In this document: piece by piece, positions 25,608-34,063 of the stretch
Numbering within the stretch: position 1 is the first letter of the stretch
Layout: each line of letters begins with the position of its first letter
Source of the DNA: Stenotrophomonas maltophilia
GTDB taxonomy: Bacteria; Pseudomonadota; Gammaproteobacteria; Xanthomonadales; Xanthomonadaceae
Assembly (NCBI RefSeq): GCF_004684085.1
Contig: NZ_SRHZ01000029.1
Coordinates: 62,001 to 126,000 of the forward strand
Direction: 5' to 3'
DNA length: 64,000 bases
Program-made: the position numbers and the translations under genes
Notes under the pieces: generated by a model
Told to the model about the DNA's origin: nothing
The model's input: only the letters and a program-made list of their open reading frames with translations
Databases searched by the model: none

Positions 25608-27017
25608 ATGGACACGTTCTCTCCCGCCGCTGGCGGCCTGGCCTGGAACTTCGACCCCGACCTGCTGCGTCGGCACGACCGCCCGGGGCCGCGCTACACC
25701 TCATATCCGACCGCGCCGCATTTCCACGATGGTTTCGATGCACCGGCCCTGCGCCAGGCGATCGCCGACAGCAACCAGATGGCCCGTGCGCTTTCGCTGT
25801 ACGTGCACGTGCCGTTCTGTTCCAGCCCCTGTTTCTACTGCGGCTGCAACCGGGTGATCAGCCGTGATCGCGGCCGTGGCCACAGCTACGTCGCGCGCGT
25901 GCTGGCCGAGGCCGATCTGCTGGCACCGCAGTTCGAGGATGGTCGCGAGGTCATCCAGCTGCATCTGGGCGGGGGGACGCCGAACTTCCTCGATGCCGAG
26001 GCGATGACCACGCTGGTGGAAGGCCTGCGCAGGCGTTTCGATTTCAGCGATTCGGCGCAGCGGGATTTCTCGATCGAGCTCGATCCGCGCTTCATCGATA
26101 CCCGCGACGTGGGCATGCTGGCCAGGCTCGGGTTCAACCGCGCCAGCCTGGGCGTGCAGGATTTCGACCCGCAGGTGCAGGAATCGATCAACCGCGTGCA
26201 GGGTGTGCAGCAGACGCTGGACATCCTGCGCGCGTGCCGCGACAGCGGCATGCGTTCGGTCAATGTTGATCTGATCTATGGCCTGCCCGGGCAGAGCCTG
26301 GAGGGCTTCGGGCGCACCTTGGAGCTGGTGCTGGCGCTGCGCCCGGACCGCTTGGCGGTGTACGGGTATGCGCATCTGCCGCATCTGTTCCGCGCGCAGA
26401 AGCAGATCGACGAAAGCCGTCTGCCGTCACCGGAAGACAAGCTGGCGCTGCTGGGCCTGGCGGTGGAGAAGCTCTCTGCGGCCGGCTACCAGTACATCGG
26501 CATGGATCACTTCGCGCTGCCGGAAGAGGACCTGTCACGCGCGCAGCGTGCCGGCCAGCTGCATCGCAATTTCATGGGCTACACCACCCACGCCGACACC
26601 GATCTGCTCGGTCTGGGCGTCAGTGCGATCAGCCACATCGGCGCCACCTACAGCCAGAATCCGCGCGACCTGCCGTCGTGGGAAGACGCGGTGGACCAGG
26701 GCCAGCTGCCGGTCTGGCGCGGCGTGGCGTTGAGTGCCGACGACCAGCTGCGCGCGGAACTGATCCAGCAGCTGATGTGCCAGGGCGAGGTGGATGGTGC
26801 CGTGTTGGGCCAGCGCCATGGTGTCGACTTCGAGCAGTACTTCGCAGAAGACCTGCGTTCGGTGCAACGCCTGCAGGAAGATGGTCTGGCCGAATACCGT
26901 GGGGGCGTAGTGCGCGCCAGTGAACCTGGACGACCGCTGCTGCGGCTGCTGGCGATGTGCTTCGATCCGTACCTGCGTGCAGCGCATGAGCAGCCGCGCT
27001 ATTCGCGGGCGATCTGA
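25608..27017 (+). CDS. hemN: oxygen-independent coproporphyrinogen III oxidase
   Basis: 469 residues, usual length for HemN. Radical SAM centre FCSSPCFYCGC, GGGTPNFL SAM-binding motif, and the HemN C-terminal domain with MCFDPYL. It converts coproporphyrinogen III to protoporphyrinogen IX without O2. The start at 25608 follows the FNR-type box; the longer frame begins in the box and was rejected. Confidence 0.95.
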   Translation: MDTFSPAAGGLAWNFDPDLLRRHDRPGPRYTSYPTAPHFHDGFDAPALRQAIADSNQMARALSLYVHVPFCSSPCFYCGCNRVISRDRGRGHSYVARVLAEADLLAPQFEDGREVIQLHLGGGTPNFLDAEAMTTLVEGLRRRFDFSDSAQRDFSIELDPRFIDTRDVGMLARLGFNRASLGVQDFDPQVQESINRVQGVQQTLDILRACRDSGMRSVNVDLIYGLPGQSLEGFGRTLELVLALRPDRLAVYGYAHLPHLFRAQKQIDESRLPSPEDKLALLGLAVEKLSAAGYQYIGMDHFALPEEDLSRAQRAGQLHRNFMGYTTHADTDLLGLGVSAISHIGATYSQNPRDLPSWEDAVDQGQLPVWRGVALSADDQLRAELIQQLMCQGEVDGAVLGQRHGVDFEQYFAEDLRSVQRLQEDGLAEYRGGVVRASEPGRPLLRLLAMCFDPYLRAAHEQPRYSRAI

Positions 27018-27040
27018 AGGCTCGTTGCGTTGTGCGTGCG

Positions 27041-27099
27041 TGGTGCCCGGAGCCGGAATCGAACCGGCATGGGGTTGCCCCCGGCGGATTTTAAGTCCG
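27041..27099 (-). pseudogene. 3' fragment of tRNA-Leu(UAA), prophage attachment site
   Basis: Read leftward: anticodon loop CTTAAAA, variable arm GGGG-CAA-CCCC, T-arm GCCGG-TTCGATT-CCGGC, acceptor TCCGGGC and CCA. The 5' half is not a tRNA: past the anticodon stem the sequence gives no D-arm or matching acceptor, and the first anticodon-stem pair is C-C. So this is the displaced 3' end left by integration; the restored tRNA should lie at the other prophage end. Confidence 0.85.
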
Positions 27100-27139
27100 G
27101 ACAAGATCCATTGTGCCACAAGGGTTTCGGGGCGATTTC

Positions 27140-27212
27140 CGCTCCGCAATGCGTGCAATCTGGACTGCTTGAGAGCCTTGGCGCACAAGCGCCTCTATTC
27201 CGTTGCGGAGCG
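27140..27212. repeat. Inverted repeat next to integrase
   Basis: Arms CGCTCCGCAA (27140-27149) and TTGCGGAGCG (27203-27212), 53 bp apart, between the att site and the integrase stop. Candidate integrase arm sites or a terminator. Confidence 0.4.
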
Positions 27213-27217
27213 AAATT

Positions 27218-28258
27218 TCAGCGCGTCGGCGTGGACTTGTGACCGCGGCGCTTGCGGGTGTAGTGCTCGGTCATTGCCACCGTGGTGTGGCCCAGCTGAT
27301 GCTGCGCCTTGCGAATATCCCCCGACGAATCGGCTTTGTCGGTGGCTGCCTTGGCGCGAAGATCGCGGAAGTGAATGCCATCGACATCAGCGCCAACGGC
27401 GGCCCGTGCAGCGGCCCATATTTCACTCATCCTGCGGACGCTCACCGGTTTCCCACGCTCGCCGATGATCAGGCTGCTACTTCGGACTTTCCGGCCATCT
27501 TTGCGCCGCTTTAGTCGCTCAAGGAGTTGCTCCAGCTCGCCCTCTACTGCGATGCGCAGCTTCGTCTTGGTCTTCCCTTGCCGGATATGAATTGCGCCAT
27601 CCCGCACATCCTGCTCGGTCAGGCTCAGCACATCGGCCGGCCGCTGACCGATTAGATATGCCAGGTCCATGGCGTCTTGAAGTGACCAGTGGGCAACCGC
27701 GCGCATGGCCTCGAACTGATCGTCCTCGATGTAGATGTCCCGGCCCGTTTCCTTGAATCCCTTGATTCCGGCGCATGGGTTTGGCAGCGCGGTGTAGCCC
27801 TTGTCGCGCGCGAAGTTCCACAGGTGCGACAGCAGCGCCTTCTCACGGTTGGCCCGGACCATGCCCTTGCCGCTGGCGGTGCGCCAGGTGAGGTACTGGC
27901 GCACGGTGATGGGCTTGATCGAGTCGAGCGGCGCCGGCGGGTCATCGAAGTATTCCAGTAGCTTGGCCAGTTCGTGCCCGTTGTCCAACTGCGTGCGCGG
28001 CGCCTTGTGGATGATGACCTCCTTCCGGTACGCATCGCTGACCTGCCTGAAGGTGATGACCGCCACGGCCTGCGCCTCGCGCGTGCCTTCCAGCTCGGCC
28101 CACTTCTTCACCGCCAGCGCATAGTTGCTGCCCAGCGGGATCTCGACACGCGGCTTGCCGCCCTTGTCGTAGTAGTAGAAAACCACGCCCGACTTCTGCT
28201 TGCGCGGGCGTAGCCGGGGGATCGCCCCTGGCTTCTTCGGCTTCCTACCCATCGTCAT
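27218..28258 (-). CDS. tyrosine-recombinase integrase
   Basis: 346 residues. The catalytic set is visible: GQRPADVLSL (first Arg), HFRDLRAK (H-x-x-R), LGHTTVAMTEHYTR (His and nucleophilic Tyr). It recombines phage and tRNA-Leu att sites. The ATG at 28258 overlaps the stop of the DUF4224 gene. Confidence 0.93.
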   Translation of the reverse strand: MTMGRKPKKPGAIPRLRPRKQKSGVVFYYYDKGGKPRVEIPLGSNYALAVKKWAELEGTREAQAVAVITFRQVSDAYRKEVIIHKAPRTQLDNGHELAKLLEYFDDPPAPLDSIKPITVRQYLTWRTASGKGMVRANREKALLSHLWNFARDKGYTALPNPCAGIKGFKETGRDIYIEDDQFEAMRAVAHWSLQDAMDLAYLIGQRPADVLSLTEQDVRDGAIHIRQGKTKTKLRIAVEGELEQLLERLKRRKDGRKVRSSSLIIGERGKPVSVRRMSEIWAAARAAVGADVDGIHFRDLRAKAATDKADSSGDIRKAQHQLGHTTVAMTEHYTRKRRGHKSTPTR

Positions 28259-28503
28259 GCCACCTTGTTCGATCGCCACTCGGCGACGGCGACGGCCTTT
28301 TCAGTTGCCGCATCCGCGCCTCCTTCCAGGGTGGCCCACAGAACACGCGGCCAACCATCCAGCCCCTTGTAGTGGGGAATCCCGTTCAGCACCAAGAACT
28401 CCTGTTGGCGGTCCTTGTACGGCGTGCCGCACAGTTCCCGCATCGACTCCCGCGACAGGCACAGTGCGCCTGCGCTCGGGTGGGCCTGCTTCTTCGTGGC
28501 CAT
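28255..28503 (-). CDS. DUF4224-domain protein (excisionase-like position)
   Basis: 82 residues. LSRESMRELCGTPYKDRQ followed by NGIPHYKGLDGWPRVL is the DUF4224 pattern. Such genes usually sit next to phage integrases and may act in excision, which is inferred from position only. ATGA-coupled to integrase. Confidence 0.8.
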   Translation of the reverse strand: MATKKQAHPSAGALCLSRESMRELCGTPYKDRQQEFLVLNGIPHYKGLDGWPRVLWATLEGGADAATEKAVAVAEWRSNKVA

Positions 28504-28514
28504 GTTGTCCTCCT

Positions 28515-28673
28515 TCAGTTCGTGGCCAGCGCAGCGCGGATCAGGTGGACGTCTTCCCCCTTCTGCCCGCTGGCGTTGTATTTGATTCGCAGGCTCAGAA
28601 TCCTCTGCACCAGAGATTCAACGTCCGCGTCGAGGTTCGGAACCCGAGGGAATAGCTCCAGTTGCTCTGCCAT
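28515..28673 (-). CDS. 52-residue phage protein with N-terminal QLELF
   Basis: Short helical protein, MAEQLELFPR at the start. QLELF fits the QLxLF pentapeptide that docks on the DnaN sliding clamp. Its start overlaps the stop of the upstream gene (ATGA), whose product ends in the same QLELF. Confidence 0.6.
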   Translation of the reverse strand: MAEQLELFPRVPNLDADVESLVQRILSLRIKYNASGQKGEDVHLIRAALATN

Positions 28674-29323
28674 CAGAACAGTTCCAGTTGGGCCGGCAGC
28701 GCCGGCTGAGGGGTAGCGACGGCCAAGGGAGCGGGCCTTACGCGGATCAGGCACTCTCCCTCGCCACGCATCTGCCACGGTCTGCCGGCGATGGGTACAA
28801 GGTCGTGGTAGCCACCACCACCGCCCACGCGGTCCTTGACCTTCACCTGGTAGTAGTCGCGACCACCGAACTGCGTGTGGTGCCCGGCGCGTGGCCGCAC
28901 CGAAACGACAGTGAAAATCGGGATCAAACGACGCCACTCACTGGCCCGCACCTCGTCTTCGTAGTGCCACGACCCATCCAGATCGCGGTCCATCGAGATA
29001 ACCTGGTCGCCCAATTTGAATGGCTCCAAGCTCTCGACGTCGCCGTGCGCAGACTTGTGGATCGGAGGGAAGAAATCGCGGATGGCGAAGAAAAGCCCGC
29101 GGCCGTTCGCTTCGGTGAACTCGGCAATGGGGAAGTAGGCAACGGCGATGCCGCCTTCCCGCAGCAGGTAGAAGGCGGTGCCGCACGGGGTCGGCCCGGC
29201 CGCCTCGTGCTTCCGCAGCGACTGGCGCGACCAGCCGCTTTCCAGCAGGTCTAGAACGACGCGCTCTGCGAGATCCATTCCGATCTCCAGGTGCATCACT
29301 CGCTCGCGCTGTGCCTCAGCCAT
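28673..29323 (-). CDS. phage hypothetical protein ending in QLELF
   Basis: 216 residues from ATG at 29323. No family recognised. The N-terminal 60 residues are helical and a beta-rich middle follows (FFAIRDFFPPIHKS, GDQVISMDRDLDG). The last five residues, QLELF, are a clamp-binding-like motif at an exposed terminus. The longer frame to 29635 crosses other genes and was rejected. Confidence 0.65.
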   Translation of the reverse strand: MAEAQRERVMHLEIGMDLAERVVLDLLESGWSRQSLRKHEAAGPTPCGTAFYLLREGGIAVAYFPIAEFTEANGRGLFFAIRDFFPPIHKSAHGDVESLEPFKLGDQVISMDRDLDGSWHYEDEVRASEWRRLIPIFTVVSVRPRAGHHTQFGGRDYYQVKVKDRVGGGGGYHDLVPIAGRPWQMRGEGECLIRVRPAPLAVATPQPALPAQLELF

Positions 29324-29468
29324 GAGCGCACCTCCGCCAGCACCAGCGCAGCCCTGCGCGCGCGGCGCGGCATGCGCGGCTGATCGCCCACAGGGTGGCG
29401 ATGCCGGCCGCAAACCCGGCCAGGGCGAACACGTGGACCATTGCAGCGGTGAGCAGCTGGTCAGCCAT
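29316..29468 (-). CDS. 50-residue single-TM phage protein
   Basis: MADQLLTAAMVHVFALAGFA, then a basic tail rich in Arg and Cys. It overlaps both neighbours by 8 bp, in keeping with the packed operon. Confidence 0.45.
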   Translation of the reverse strand: MADQLLTAAMVHVFALAGFAAGIATLWAISRACRAARAGLRWCWRRCAHG

Positions 29469-29970
29469 GGGGCGGCTCCTTCATGAAGCAGATCCAGTGC
29501 GTGCCGGATCGCTTGCCGGAGGGATGCCCGAACAGCGGGCGAGCATCGGTCAGAGCCAGCACATCGCGCGTGGCCACCTGCACTTCCGACCATTTGAAGA
29601 TCAGCACGCCCTCGGGCCGCAGCACGCGGAAGCACTCGGCGAACCCGGCGCGGAGATCGGCGCGCCAGTCCTTGCTCAGCTTCCCGTACTTGGCAGCAAG
29701 CCAGCTGTCCTTGCCTGCGCGCACCAGGTGCGGCGGGTCGAACACCACCAGCGGGAAAGAGCAGTCGGCGAAGGGCAGGGCACGGAAGTCCAGCAGGCAG
29801 TCAGGGTGGATGGACAGCACGCGGGTGCCATCGGCGCGGTGGGTGCGGTCGATCACCGTAATGGTCTCGTGCCGCTGGTCGCCGAACAGGCCGCGCTGGT
29901 CGCTGGGGTCGAACCACATCATGCGGCTGCCGCAGCAGGGATCGAGGACCGCTGGTAGAGCGTCAGACAT
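29461..29970 (-). CDS. SAM-dependent methyltransferase (DNA adenine-type)
   Basis: 169 residues. AVLDPCCGSRMMWFDP is a SAM-binding motif I and VVFDPPHL stands where N6-adenine methylases have DPPY. It may protect phage DNA from restriction. His in place of Tyr in the catalytic motif is a variant known in phage-type methylases. Start at 29970 overlaps the upstream stop. Confidence 0.75.
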   Translation of the reverse strand: MSDALPAVLDPCCGSRMMWFDPSDQRGLFGDQRHETITVIDRTHRADGTRVLSIHPDCLLDFRALPFADCSFPLVVFDPPHLVRAGKDSWLAAKYGKLSKDWRADLRAGFAECFRVLRPEGVLIFKWSEVQVATRDVLALTDARPLFGHPSGKRSGTHWICFMKEPPHG

Positions 29971-30196
29971 TGCCCACCGCCTGGCTGTCGACCTTGGCAA
30001 GCTCGGCGTCGTACTTCGCCAAGAGCCGCTGCTGCTCCTTCTTGGCGATTGCGATCACGCGGTTGATAGGCGCGATTGCGGCCCTGTCCCTGTCGGGACT
30101 GGCACTGCCCTCCAGAATGGCAACCACGGTTTCCCAGACGTAAAGGTGCGCCTCGGCTCGCGCTGCGGACTTCGCATGCTTGATCGCATCAGCCAC
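29963..30196 (-). CDS. small helical phage protein
   Basis: 77 residues, all-helical and charged, no family recognised. Overlaps both neighbouring genes by 8 bp. Confidence 0.6.
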   Translation of the reverse strand: MADAIKHAKSAARAEAHLYVWETVVAILEGSASPDRDRAAIAPINRVIAIAKKEQQRLLAKYDAELAKVDSQAVGNV

Positions 30197-31373
30197 GGCT
30201 CACCTCCGCCTGGCTGTCGGTCAGAGCCAGCCTCCGATCAATGCACTCGATCCACGCCACGGCAACTGCGGCGACCTGCACCAGTTCGGCGCGAGTGGCT
30301 TTCGTGTCGCCGTCGCGGGCTTCGTCGTGCGCCTCAGCCACCTCTTCCATGAGGATGTCGAAGTAACCCAAGCGATGACCCTCCGCCCCTTTCGCCTTGT
30401 AATCCGTGATGAACTTGAAGTGGTCACCCACGCCAGCAGGCCAAGCTCCGGCAAGATCCGTTGCGGCCAACGTGGGGGTCCAGTCGACGTGGTTCTGCTG
30501 ACCCCATTTTGCTTCCTGCCGCGCTCTCTCCTGGGCAACCTCGGCGAGTACGGATTGGGAAGGACTCAGGTCCACGGCCTGCGCGATCGGGGCGGCGTAG
30601 AGCTTGGTTCCAGCAGGCTGCGGGATGTGCCACTCAACCTCGCACCACGGCATGCCACTCGCGTACTTCCCGGAGTGGACCGTACCCACCGGCTCCCCCA
30701 CCGGCTGGCGGGCGGCGAGTGCGGCGCGTGCGTAGTTCTGCATCTGTGAGGCGGTGTAGGCGTTGTTCTGCAATCCGGTCTTGCTGACCGGGTAATTCGG
30801 GTACGGAAGCGCGGGAAGCACATCCTCCTGACCATCCGGGGAGGGCTGGGCGGAGAGGGCGGTTTGCCAGCTCTTCCACGTGAGCTGGGCAATCGGATCG
30901 GCGTACACGTCCGGATGGACTGCATCGCGGTCGGCCATGATGTTCCCGCCACGGTAGCTCTGGGCTTGCGCCCACGCCTCAAACCGCGCCCGCTCGGCCT
31001 GATTCCCCAGCCTCACCATCCCACCGGGCTGCACGTTCGCCAGGGTGCGTGACTGACTCCTGACCAGCTCCAACAGCTCGACCGCCTGCGCCAGCCGGGC
31101 GCGGGTGGTGTCGCAGAGCGGCGTGTCGCCGTCCTGCATGCTGCTGCGCAGAGTCGACAAGTAGGCGGTTACGGCGGCTTCGAACACGCGCAGATCCTGG
31201 AAGCGCGGCAGGCGGTGGTGCAGATCCCGCAGCGCGGTCTGGGCCTGGCCGAGGGTGATGGCCTTTGCCTGGTTGGGCAGCCACACAGCCTCGACAGCGA
31301 TCGCGCTGATTGTTTCGAACGCGTCGCGCAGAGCGGGGCAGTTCGTGGGGAGAGTGGCAAGTTTCTCGGTCAT
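30189..31373 (-). CDS. phage protein with C-terminal MazG-like region
   Basis: 394 residues. The last 110 residues (DILMEEVAEAHDEARDG, then ELVQVAAVAVAWIE) look like an all-alpha NTP pyrophosphatase (MazG-like). The middle (VGTVHSGKYASGMPWCEVEW) is a module often seen in phage early proteins. It may adjust nucleotide pools or remove alarmones, which is inference. Confidence 0.7.
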   Translation of the reverse strand: MTEKLATLPTNCPALRDAFETISAIAVEAVWLPNQAKAITLGQAQTALRDLHHRLPRFQDLRVFEAAVTAYLSTLRSSMQDGDTPLCDTTRARLAQAVELLELVRSQSRTLANVQPGGMVRLGNQAERARFEAWAQAQSYRGGNIMADRDAVHPDVYADPIAQLTWKSWQTALSAQPSPDGQEDVLPALPYPNYPVSKTGLQNNAYTASQMQNYARAALAARQPVGEPVGTVHSGKYASGMPWCEVEWHIPQPAGTKLYAAPIAQAVDLSPSQSVLAEVAQERARQEAKWGQQNHVDWTPTLAATDLAGAWPAGVGDHFKFITDYKAKGAEGHRLGYFDILMEEVAEAHDEARDGDTKATRAELVQVAAVAVAWIECIDRRLALTDSQAEVSRG

Positions 31374-31762
31374 CGGCGGGCCTGCTCGAATTGGGTGTCG
31401 GTGTTGACGAACGCGCCAGCGAGTGGCGCTACCTGAGACGCCTGCTCGGCGCCAGCGGGGCGAAGGGGGAAGGGCGCGGCGTGGCGATAGCGGCGGTTGG
31501 GGTCCGATGCGAACTTGCCGCGTTCGATGCGAATTACCTGGTACTCAGGGAACGCCTCATCCGGCAGCACTTGGCGTGCCTCCCCCATCAGCGCGACAAA
31601 GCGTGCCTGCCACTCCACTGGCATCGACTGCAGGGTGCGTCGCGGTACCACGTGATAGGCCGCTCGACTGAGGCCGAACGCGTGCCACGCCGGACCATCG
31701 GAACAGCTGCTGCCGGGCCTGCCTGGTTCGGTAGCGGTCGCTGCGTGCGAATTGCTGCTCAT
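31370..31762 (-). CDS. phage hypothetical protein
   Basis: 130 residues from the ATG at 31762. No family recognised. It contains QARFVALMGEARQVLPDEAF. ATGA-coupled to the next gene. Confidence 0.5.
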   Translation of the reverse strand: MSSNSHAATATEPGRPGSSCSDGPAWHAFGLSRAAYHVVPRRTLQSMPVEWQARFVALMGEARQVLPDEAFPEYQVIRIERGKFASDPNRRYRHAAPFPLRPAGAEQASQVAPLAGAFVNTDTQFEQARR

Positions 31763-31769
31763 GGGGGCC

Positions 31770-32258
31770 TCAGTCGATGTCATGGGCAGCCACGCGCTCT
31801 GCATAGCTGCCGTGGTTGGCCGCATGACGGCTCATCAGCGGGCGAAGCGGCGTGTGCCCCAGCACCTCGATGTGCCCGCCGGCTGCGAGGAATGCGTCTA
31901 GGTCGTCGGCCAGCTGCTGCCGGTCGAATTCCCGGTGTCGGATCGTGGTCGCCGCGTCACTGACGCCTGTAAATGGACCCGCCATGCAGGTCGGCTGGAC
32001 CCGGGCAGGTGCCGCGCGCAGCGGGGCGATCGCATGTTGGGTGTGGCCGGACAAGCGCCAGATCCCGCGCACGCCCGAGCGGTGGCATATGGCTTGGCCG
32101 CTGCGCGCCAGCCCCTTCAGCGTGTAGCCGATGGCCTGGTGGGTGCTGTTGATGCGGCCGGCGACTTTGATCTGCTCGACCGTCGCGCCTTGCGGGAACA
32201 TGGCTAGGACCTGGCGCACTTCAGCGGCGCGGCCGGTCTGTTGTGGGCGGGCGCTCAT
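31770..32258 (-). CDS. phage hypothetical protein with wHTH-like N terminus
   Basis: 162 residues. MFPQGATVEQIKVAGRINSTHQAIGYTLKGLARSGQ has winged-helix spacing, so it may bind DNA. ATGA-coupled to the upstream gene. Confidence 0.55.
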   Translation of the reverse strand: MSARPQQTGRAAEVRQVLAMFPQGATVEQIKVAGRINSTHQAIGYTLKGLARSGQAICHRSGVRGIWRLSGHTQHAIAPLRAAPARVQPTCMAGPFTGVSDAATTIRHREFDRQQLADDLDAFLAAGGHIEVLGHTPLRPLMSRHAANHGSYAERVAAHDID

Positions 32259-32494
32259 GCGCGGGCCTCCGCGAGTAGTTCGCGCATGGCCCAACCGTGG
32301 TGCATCACCTTGGACGAGCTGTCGGCGACAGCGTCAGGGTTCTCGGTCAGGACCAGCGTGTTATCCAACGGATAGGTGCTGTGCCCATCCCAGTCCTCAA
32401 TCACGGCCTGCAGGCCGAAGTGTTCGCGCAGCTCCTGCGCGTTTGCGTTCTTGCCGCACAGGTGCGGCCCATAGATCACAACAGAACGGCTCAT
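32255..32494 (-). CDS. small P-loop-like phage protein
   Basis: 79 residues. IYGPHLCGKNANAQEL resembles a Walker A with Asn in place of Ser/Thr. Possibly a minimal nucleotide-binding or decoy protein. Confidence 0.55.
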   Translation of the reverse strand: MSRSVVIYGPHLCGKNANAQELREHFGLQAVIEDWDGHSTYPLDNTLVLTENPDAVADSSSKVMHHGWAMRELLAEARA

Positions 32495-32817
32495 GCCGGG
32501 ATTCCTCGCGTGCGGCGCGTAGCGCGGTTGATGGGGGAGATCGACCGAACGCGCACGCCTTGGCGATCGAGCCAGCGGTGCGCGGCCTGTGCGGCAAGTC
32601 GGTTGAGGGAAAACGTGACGCCGCCGAGGGAGAGCGAGTGGTGCGATACCCCCACGGTCCGGCTGGCGCTGGCGGCGACCTTGAGGAGCGACTCGCGCGG
32701 CGCGGCGGTGTAAAGACCGGCCCATAGCCAGCCCTGGCAAACCAACAGCACGAGCGACTCGCCCTGATGGCCGGTTGCGAACTGCTGCTCTACGGGCAGC
32801 GTGGTCTGGACGCTCAT
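32491..32817 (-). CDS. phage hypothetical protein
   Basis: 108 residues, no family recognised. Coupled on both sides by 4-bp overlaps. Confidence 0.5.
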   Translation of the reverse strand: MSVQTTLPVEQQFATGHQGESLVLLVCQGWLWAGLYTAAPRESLLKVAASASRTVGVSHHSLSLGGVTFSLNRLAAQAAHRWLDRQGVRVRSISPINRATRRTRGIPA

Positions 32818-33086
32818 GCCGTGAGTGCCAGGTCGCGGGCCTTGGCAATCTCGGCCTCGGCGGCAGCGATGCCATTGGCGGTCAGGGTCGCCTTGCGCGG
32901 GAGCTGCGGGTCGTCGTACCTGATCAGCACGCGCTCATCCAGCCAGTTCATGACGCGGCGCGTGAACAGCTTCTCGGGGCGGTTGCGCGGCGCGAATCCG
33001 TTGGCGGTGCGGTGGAGGGTTAGGTCGGAAGCGCCATGCGCTGCGAGCAGCGCGGCTTTTTCCTTCGGCTTCAGTGGAGCGGCCAT
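32814..33086 (-). CDS. phage hypothetical protein, helical
   Basis: 90 residues. LTLHRTANGFAPRNRPEKLFTRRVMNWLDER suggests a small DNA-binding or wHTH-like fold, uncertain. Confidence 0.5.
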   Translation of the reverse strand: MAAPLKPKEKAALLAAHGASDLTLHRTANGFAPRNRPEKLFTRRVMNWLDERVLIRYDDPQLPRKATLTANGIAAAEAEIAKARDLALTA

Positions 33087-33101
33087 GGGCAGTTCTCCTG
33101 G

Positions 33102-33422
33102 TCAGGCGGCGATGGGCGTGGAAGAGGAAGCGGCAGCGATCTCGGCCAGTACCTCGCCGCGATGCCGGGCGAGCAGGGAGATCGGGATGCGCAGGTGGAC
33201 AAGGCTCGCATCGGTCCAGCGCAGCTCGGCCAACGCGGCCTTTTCCATCGGTACCGGCCGGGTGGCGTGGCCACACCGATGGCACTCGATGTGCAGCAGT
33301 GGCGGGCAGGGGGTGCCGAGGCGATGACCAGTCGGGGCGCCTTCGGTCACGACGATTTGCGGTCGATGACCGGGCCAGCACAGCGGCACCGAGTCCGGGA
33401 GCGGGCGAGCGATCTGGCGCAT
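33102..33422 (-). CDS. phage hypothetical protein
   Basis: 106 residues with HIECHRCGHATRPVPM, a C-x2-C pair that might bind zinc. No family recognised. Confidence 0.5.
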   Translation of the reverse strand: MRQIARPLPDSVPLCWPGHRPQIVVTEGAPTGHRLGTPCPPLLHIECHRCGHATRPVPMEKAALAELRWTDASLVHLRIPISLLARHRGEVLAEIAAASSSTPIAA

Positions 33423-33424
33423 GG

Positions 33425-33574
33425 TCAGCCCCTCACCGAGGTGCTGAGGGCCCAGCGCGCCTTGGCCGCGTCCCGGTCGCTATGCGCCTTGTGGATCTCG
33501 GCAATGCGCAGCGGCACGACAACCGCGGCCACCAGTGCGACAGCAACCCAAGCGAGGCGGAGGCGCCGGCTCAT
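33425..33574 (-). CDS. 49-residue single-TM phage protein
   Basis: MSRRLRLAWVAVALVAAVVV spans the membrane, followed by a short helical tail. Its ATG overlaps the stop of the upstream gene. Confidence 0.5.
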   Translation of the reverse strand: MSRRLRLAWVAVALVAAVVVPLRIAEIHKAHSDRDAAKARWALSTSVRG

Positions 33575-33795
33575 GCCCGCACCTCGGCCGACATGTCACG
33601 CGAGCAGGCTTCCAAGAGGAGGCTGGCGACGCCCATGCGCCGGGAGCGGCGCAGCTGGTTGCGGTTGTGTTCGCCCTTGCTGCGAACCCACAGGGTTCGG
33701 GCGGTGCTGTGATCGCGTGCTGCCACAGCCCGCAGGGCCTTCACGGCCAAAAGCGGCAGCAGGCAGGGGCTGGAATCGGCGTAGCGATGAGACAT
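33571..33795 (-). CDS. first gene of the leftward operon, basic small protein
   Basis: 74 residues, Arg-rich, with no family recognised. It lies closest to the leftward promoter at 33924, so it is expressed first. Confidence 0.5.
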   Translation of the reverse strand: MSHRYADSSPCLLPLLAVKALRAVAARDHSTARTLWVRSKGEHNRNQLRRSRRMGVASLLLEACSRDMSAEVRA

Positions 33796-33923
33796 GGCGC
33801 GCTCCTGTTCGAAGGAGGGCGCCGGCGGGTCAAGTGCCGAGGGGGCGGCTACTGCCGGTCAGGGGAGGGGCCGGCAAGGTTGCGACCCGCCGGTCGCCCG
33901 CCAGCTGGACAGCTGGCAGGCGG

Positions 33924-33963
33924 AGTAAACATCAAGTTGATTGAAGAGTCAACTTGATGTTGA
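33924..33963 (-). promoter_or_regulatory. Leftward early promoter (pL-like) with CI operator
   Basis: -35 TTGACT (33947-33952) and -10 TTTACT (33924-33929) with a 17-bp spacer. Operator TCAAC-TTGAT-GTTGA (33949-33963) covers the -35 box. A larger perfect inverted repeat, 12-bp arms starting ACATCAAGTTGA, spans 33929-33960. 33796-34030 has no gene. Confidence 0.7.
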
Positions 33964-34030
33964 TCTACAATGGGCCTGTTGATTGTGTGCAGGTTTGGCT
34001 TTCGCGGCCCTAGTCTTTGCGCCACAACGA

Positions 34031-34056
34031 AAAAGCCCCGCAGATGCGGGGCCTTT
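34031..34056. terminator. Bidirectional terminator
   Basis: AAAA then GCCCCGC-AGAT-GCGGGGC then CTTTT. It ends the repressor/PDZ transcript and shields it from the leftward promoter region. Confidence 0.85.
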
Positions 34057-34063
34057 TGCTGGG

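Noticed and set aside
27041..27125. Complete tRNA-Leu
   Set aside because: 5' half has no D-arm or matching acceptor; only a displaced 3' fragment.
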